A stretch of 16,085 nt of DNA from NCBI GenBank assembly GCA_018334855.1, contig JAGXLE010000006.1:1-16085 (forward strand). Reading direction: 5' to 3'. Numbering within the stretch: the stretch's first letter is position 1; each line of letters begins with the position of its first letter. The position numbers and the translations under genes are program-made. The DNA is from Desulfobacterales bacterium (GTDB lineage: Bacteria > Desulfobacterota > Desulfobacteria > Desulfobacterales > Desulfosalsimonadaceae). Positions 14,449-16,085 of this stretch are shown here, one piece after another. The notes under the pieces are model-generated. The model saw nothing but the letters and a program-made list of their open reading frames with translations, ran no database searches and had not been told where the DNA came from.

Positions 14449-15009
14449 ATGAAAACAGAACTCATTGACCTTATCTGCGCAAAATCATTTCAATACAGCG
14501 ACCACCCGGTTTTCAGGCTGGCATCCGGGCAGATGAGCCGCTATTACATCAACTGCAAGCCGGTCACCTTAAGCCCCCGCGGGCTTTACCTGATAGGCCA
14601 CCTGGTTTTCGAAGCCCTGCGGGACCGTGACATAGACGCAGTAGGCGGGATCACCTTCGGCGCAGACCCCATAGCCATTGCCGCGGCATTTGTATCGGAA
14701 ATGCAGTCCGCCCCGATAAAGGCCTTTTCCATAAGAAAGACACAGAAGGATCACGGGATTGTCAAGTGGATCGAAGGTGACCTGTCGACCGGAGAACGGG
14801 TGGCGATTGTCGAAGACGTTGCCACCACCGGGGATTCGACGCTCAAGGCGATTGAACGCGCGCGCTCGGAGGGACTGTACGTGGACTCGGTTGTTTTGCT
14901 AGTGGACCGACAGGAAGGGGGCGCAGAAAACATAAAAAGAGAAGTCCCCGAGCTTCGCTCAATTATTACCCGGGAAGAACTGCTTGCCGCCTACCGGGGC
15001 GGAGAGTAG
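14449..15009 (+). CDS. pyrE: PyrE, orotate phosphoribosyltransferase
   Basis: PyrE joins orotate to phosphoribosyl pyrophosphate, giving orotidine 5'-phosphate in pyrimidine synthesis. The 186-residue protein has the expected [21 protein letters not shown]-terminal substrate region, [15 protein letters not shown], the flexible loop around IRKTQKDHG, and the PRPP-binding motif [13 protein letters not shown] at 118-130 with Glu122/Asp123. AGGA at 14438-14441, seven bases before the ATG, supports the start; a stronger GGAGG lies slightly farther at 14432-14436. The gene is divergent from ftsE and appears to be transcribed alone. Its final 19 bases overlap the 3' end of convergent queD. The upstream inverted repeat could bear on its control, since pyrE leaders in some bacteria carry UTP-sensitive attenuators. 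Confidence 0.97.
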   Translation: MKTELIDLICAKSFQYSDHPVFRLASGQMSRYYINCKPVTLSPRGLYLIGHLVFEALRDRDIDAVGGITFGADPIAIAAAFVSEMQSAPIKAFSIRKTQKDHGIVKWIEGDLSTGERVAIVEDVATTGDSTLKAIERARSEGLYVDSVVLLVDRQEGGAENIKREVPELRSIITREELLAAYRGGE

Positions 15010-15368
15010 GAAGCACAGCAATCTTCTGATTCCCAGACTTTGACCCGGGAAACAAAAATCTCTTCATTCTCACTGATGCGCCGCGTAAATTCGTCTGCTA
15101 TATGCCTTGCGATAAGTTCCGATGAAGGGTTGCTGCCTGAAAATGCCGGCAGCTCATTTAAAAATCTGTGATCCAGGCCGTCAATTATTTCTCCGAGGCG
15201 CTGCTTTACGATCCCGAAATCCATGAGCACTCCGGAGTCCTGCAGCTTTTCGCCGGCCACGCAAAGCTCCACCTTCCAGTTGTGGCCGTGGAGGTTTTCG
15301 CACTTTTCAGTGACCATCCTCAGCTGGTGAGCGGCGGCAAACCTGGCAATCACTTTAAGTTCGTACAT
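14991..15368 (-). CDS. queD: QueD-type 6-carboxy-5,6,7,8-tetrahydropterin synthase
   Basis: QueD converts dihydroneopterin triphosphate to 6-carboxytetrahydropterin, the second step toward the queuosine precursor preQ0. From the ATG at 15368 the protein has 125 residues, the usual size. The zinc ligands His14 (AAAHQL), His27 and His29 (LHGHNW) are present, with catalytic Cys23 in EKCENLHGH, Asp66/His67 (LDHRFLN) and Glu113 near the end (VWESED). A longer frame reaches 15482 but runs into dnaJ, and its extra 38 residues are low-complexity Arg/Ser/Pro sequence, so it is rejected. AGGGG lies ten bases before the ATG. The gene starts 16 bases after the dnaJ stop, and the two are probably co-transcribed. 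Other PTPS-family pterin enzymes are possible, but the short length and Cys-containing motif favour QueD. Confidence 0.92.
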   Translation of the reverse strand: MYELKVIARFAAAHQLRMVTEKCENLHGHNWKVELCVAGEKLQDSGVLMDFGIVKQRLGEIIDGLDHRFLNELPAFSGSNPSSELIARHIADEFTRRISENEEIFVSRVKVWESEDCCASYSPPR

Positions 15369-15384
15369 GCGATAATTTCCCCTG

Positions 15385-16085
15385 CTATTGCTGCGATTTG
15401 GCCGTCTTTGAAGAAGATGCCCCCGCCCTGGTGAAGATCCTCTTGATCCTGGAGGAGAGTTTCTCGGATTCCAGCTTTTCAAATTCCCTCAGAATTTCTT
15501 CCTGGCGTTTGCTCATGTGCTTGGGCGTCTTTAACACAACCTCGACCAGCTCGTCGCCCGGAAGACCGTTTCTCAGCGAAGGTATGCCCTGGTTGGTAAG
15601 ACTGATTATATCTCCGTACTGGGTGCCGGCCGGAATCTTGACGTTTTCCTCGCCTGTCAGGGTCGGTACGGTGATTTCATCGCCCAGGGCCGCCTGGACA
15701 AAAGAAAGCTCCACCTTGCAGACTATGTCGTTGTCCCGCCGCTCAAATATATCGTGGGGCTTAACCCGTAAAAACACGTAAAGATCACCCGGGGGGCCTC
15801 CGTTTATTCCGGGCTCGCCCTCGCCTGCCAGCCGCAGCCTGGAGCCGGAATCCACGCCCGCCGGGATCTTTAGCTCCACCTTTTTTCTGGCCGCCACCTG
15901 CTGTTGTCCCCTGCACTTGGGACACGGCTCCCTGATGACTTTTCCCTGTCCCCGGCACCTGGGACATACACTTTTTACCTGGAAAAAACCCTGGGTGCGC
16001 ACAAACTGGCCCGTGCCTCCGCACTGGTCACAGGTTTCGGGCTGAGTGCCGGGTTTTGCGCCGGTGCCGCGGCACTCGTCACAGG
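15385..16085 (-). CDS. dnaJ: DnaJ, Hsp40 co-chaperone, C-terminal part (cut by window edge)
   Basis: DnaJ delivers unfolded proteins to DnaK and stimulates its ATPase. The window holds about 233 codons of the C-terminal part; the J domain and Gly/Phe region lie beyond the right edge. The reading frame is open to base 16085. Four zinc-finger repeats are visible in order: CDECRGTG, CDQCGGTG, CPRCRGQG and CPKCRGQQ. The last has Gln where CxxCxGxG has its final Gly. Substrate-binding beta domains follow (KVELKIPAGVDSGSRLR, GDLYVFLRVKPHDIFERRDND, VPTLTGEENVKIPAGTQ), then a Lys/Ser-rich tail ending KTAKSQQ. The GTG at 16002 is internal and is not the start. queD follows closely downstream. Confidence 0.96.
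   Translation of the reverse strand, partial: CDECRGTGAKPGTQPETCDQCGGTGQFVRTQGFFQVKSVCPRCRGQGKVIREPCPKCRGQQQVAARKKVELKIPAGVDSGSRLRLAGEGEPGINGGPPGDLYVFLRVKPHDIFERRDNDIVCKVELSFVQAALGDEITVPTLTGEENVKIPAGTQYGDIISLTNQGIPSLRNGLPGDELVEVVLKTPKHMSKRQEEILREFEKLESEKLSSRIKRIFTRAGASSSKTAKSQQ

Noticed and set aside
14214..14468. 84-codon plus-strand frame in the ftsE-pyrE gap
   Set aside because: It runs over the inverted repeat and the pyrE start, has no Shine-Dalgarno sequence and no recognisable composition; probably chance.
15369..15482. N-terminal extension of queD to 15482
   Set aside because: The extra 38 codons overlap dnaJ and are low-complexity; homology begins at [10 protein letters not shown] from 15368.
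1..16085. Mobile element, defence island, CRISPR array or toxin-antitoxin system
   Set aside because: No integrase, transposase, spaced repeat array, tRNA or terminal repeat was seen; gene content is housekeeping and envelope functions throughout.

Overview
This 16,085-base window is a gene-dense stretch of ordinary chromosome from a Gram-negative bacterium. An outer-membrane lipid A gene (lpxC), an NtrY/NtrX-type two-component pair preceded by a DUF4390 protein, and the mix of housekeeping genes fit a delta-proteobacterium (Desulfobacterota, possibly a Desulfobacterales member). That placement is inference from gene content and order. I see no insertion sequence, integrase, CRISPR array, tRNA or rRNA, and no gene-free stretch above 300 bases. 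The longest gaps are 14216-14448, 7625-7830 and 3342-3474.

Plus-strand block, 1-5977: the 3' end of lpxC (with an apparent one-base frameshift), a secreted DUF4390 protein, an NtrY-like membrane histidine kinase, an NtrX-like sigma-54-type response regulator, rsmD (16S rRNA methyltransferase) and coaD (coenzyme A synthesis). Spacing is mostly short. The 133-base ntrY-ntrX gap is the exception and holds a 13-base direct repeat and a small dyad.

Minus-strand pair, 5985-7624: pcm (isoaspartyl protein repair) followed by a DUF368 membrane protein, a family recently linked to undecaprenyl-phosphate recycling. Divergent from pcm is prmA (7831-8775, plus strand).

Minus-strand cell-envelope operon, 14215 down to 8746: ftsE, ftsX, an EnvC-like activator with an SH3-like domain and a degenerate LytM domain, a CtpA-type S41 protease, and a YibQ-type divergent polysaccharide deacetylase with a very basic N-terminal tail. 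Overlaps or gaps of a few bases join all five. FtsEX is expected to drive EnvC-dependent activation of septal amidases, and the last two genes probably act on the same cell-wall process.

Right end: pyrE (plus strand, divergent from ftsE), then minus-strand queD and the C-terminal part of dnaJ, cut by the window edge. Convergent genes meet with almost no space: coaD/DUF368 are 7 bases apart, prmA/deacetylase overlap by 30, and pyrE/queD overlap by 19.

I did not find a clearly new system. The best leads are the FtsEX-EnvC-CtpA-deacetylase cassette with its unusual domain additions, the GAFSGA variant in the NtrX-like regulator, DUF4390 as a possible partner of NtrY, and the dyad sites between divergent genes.
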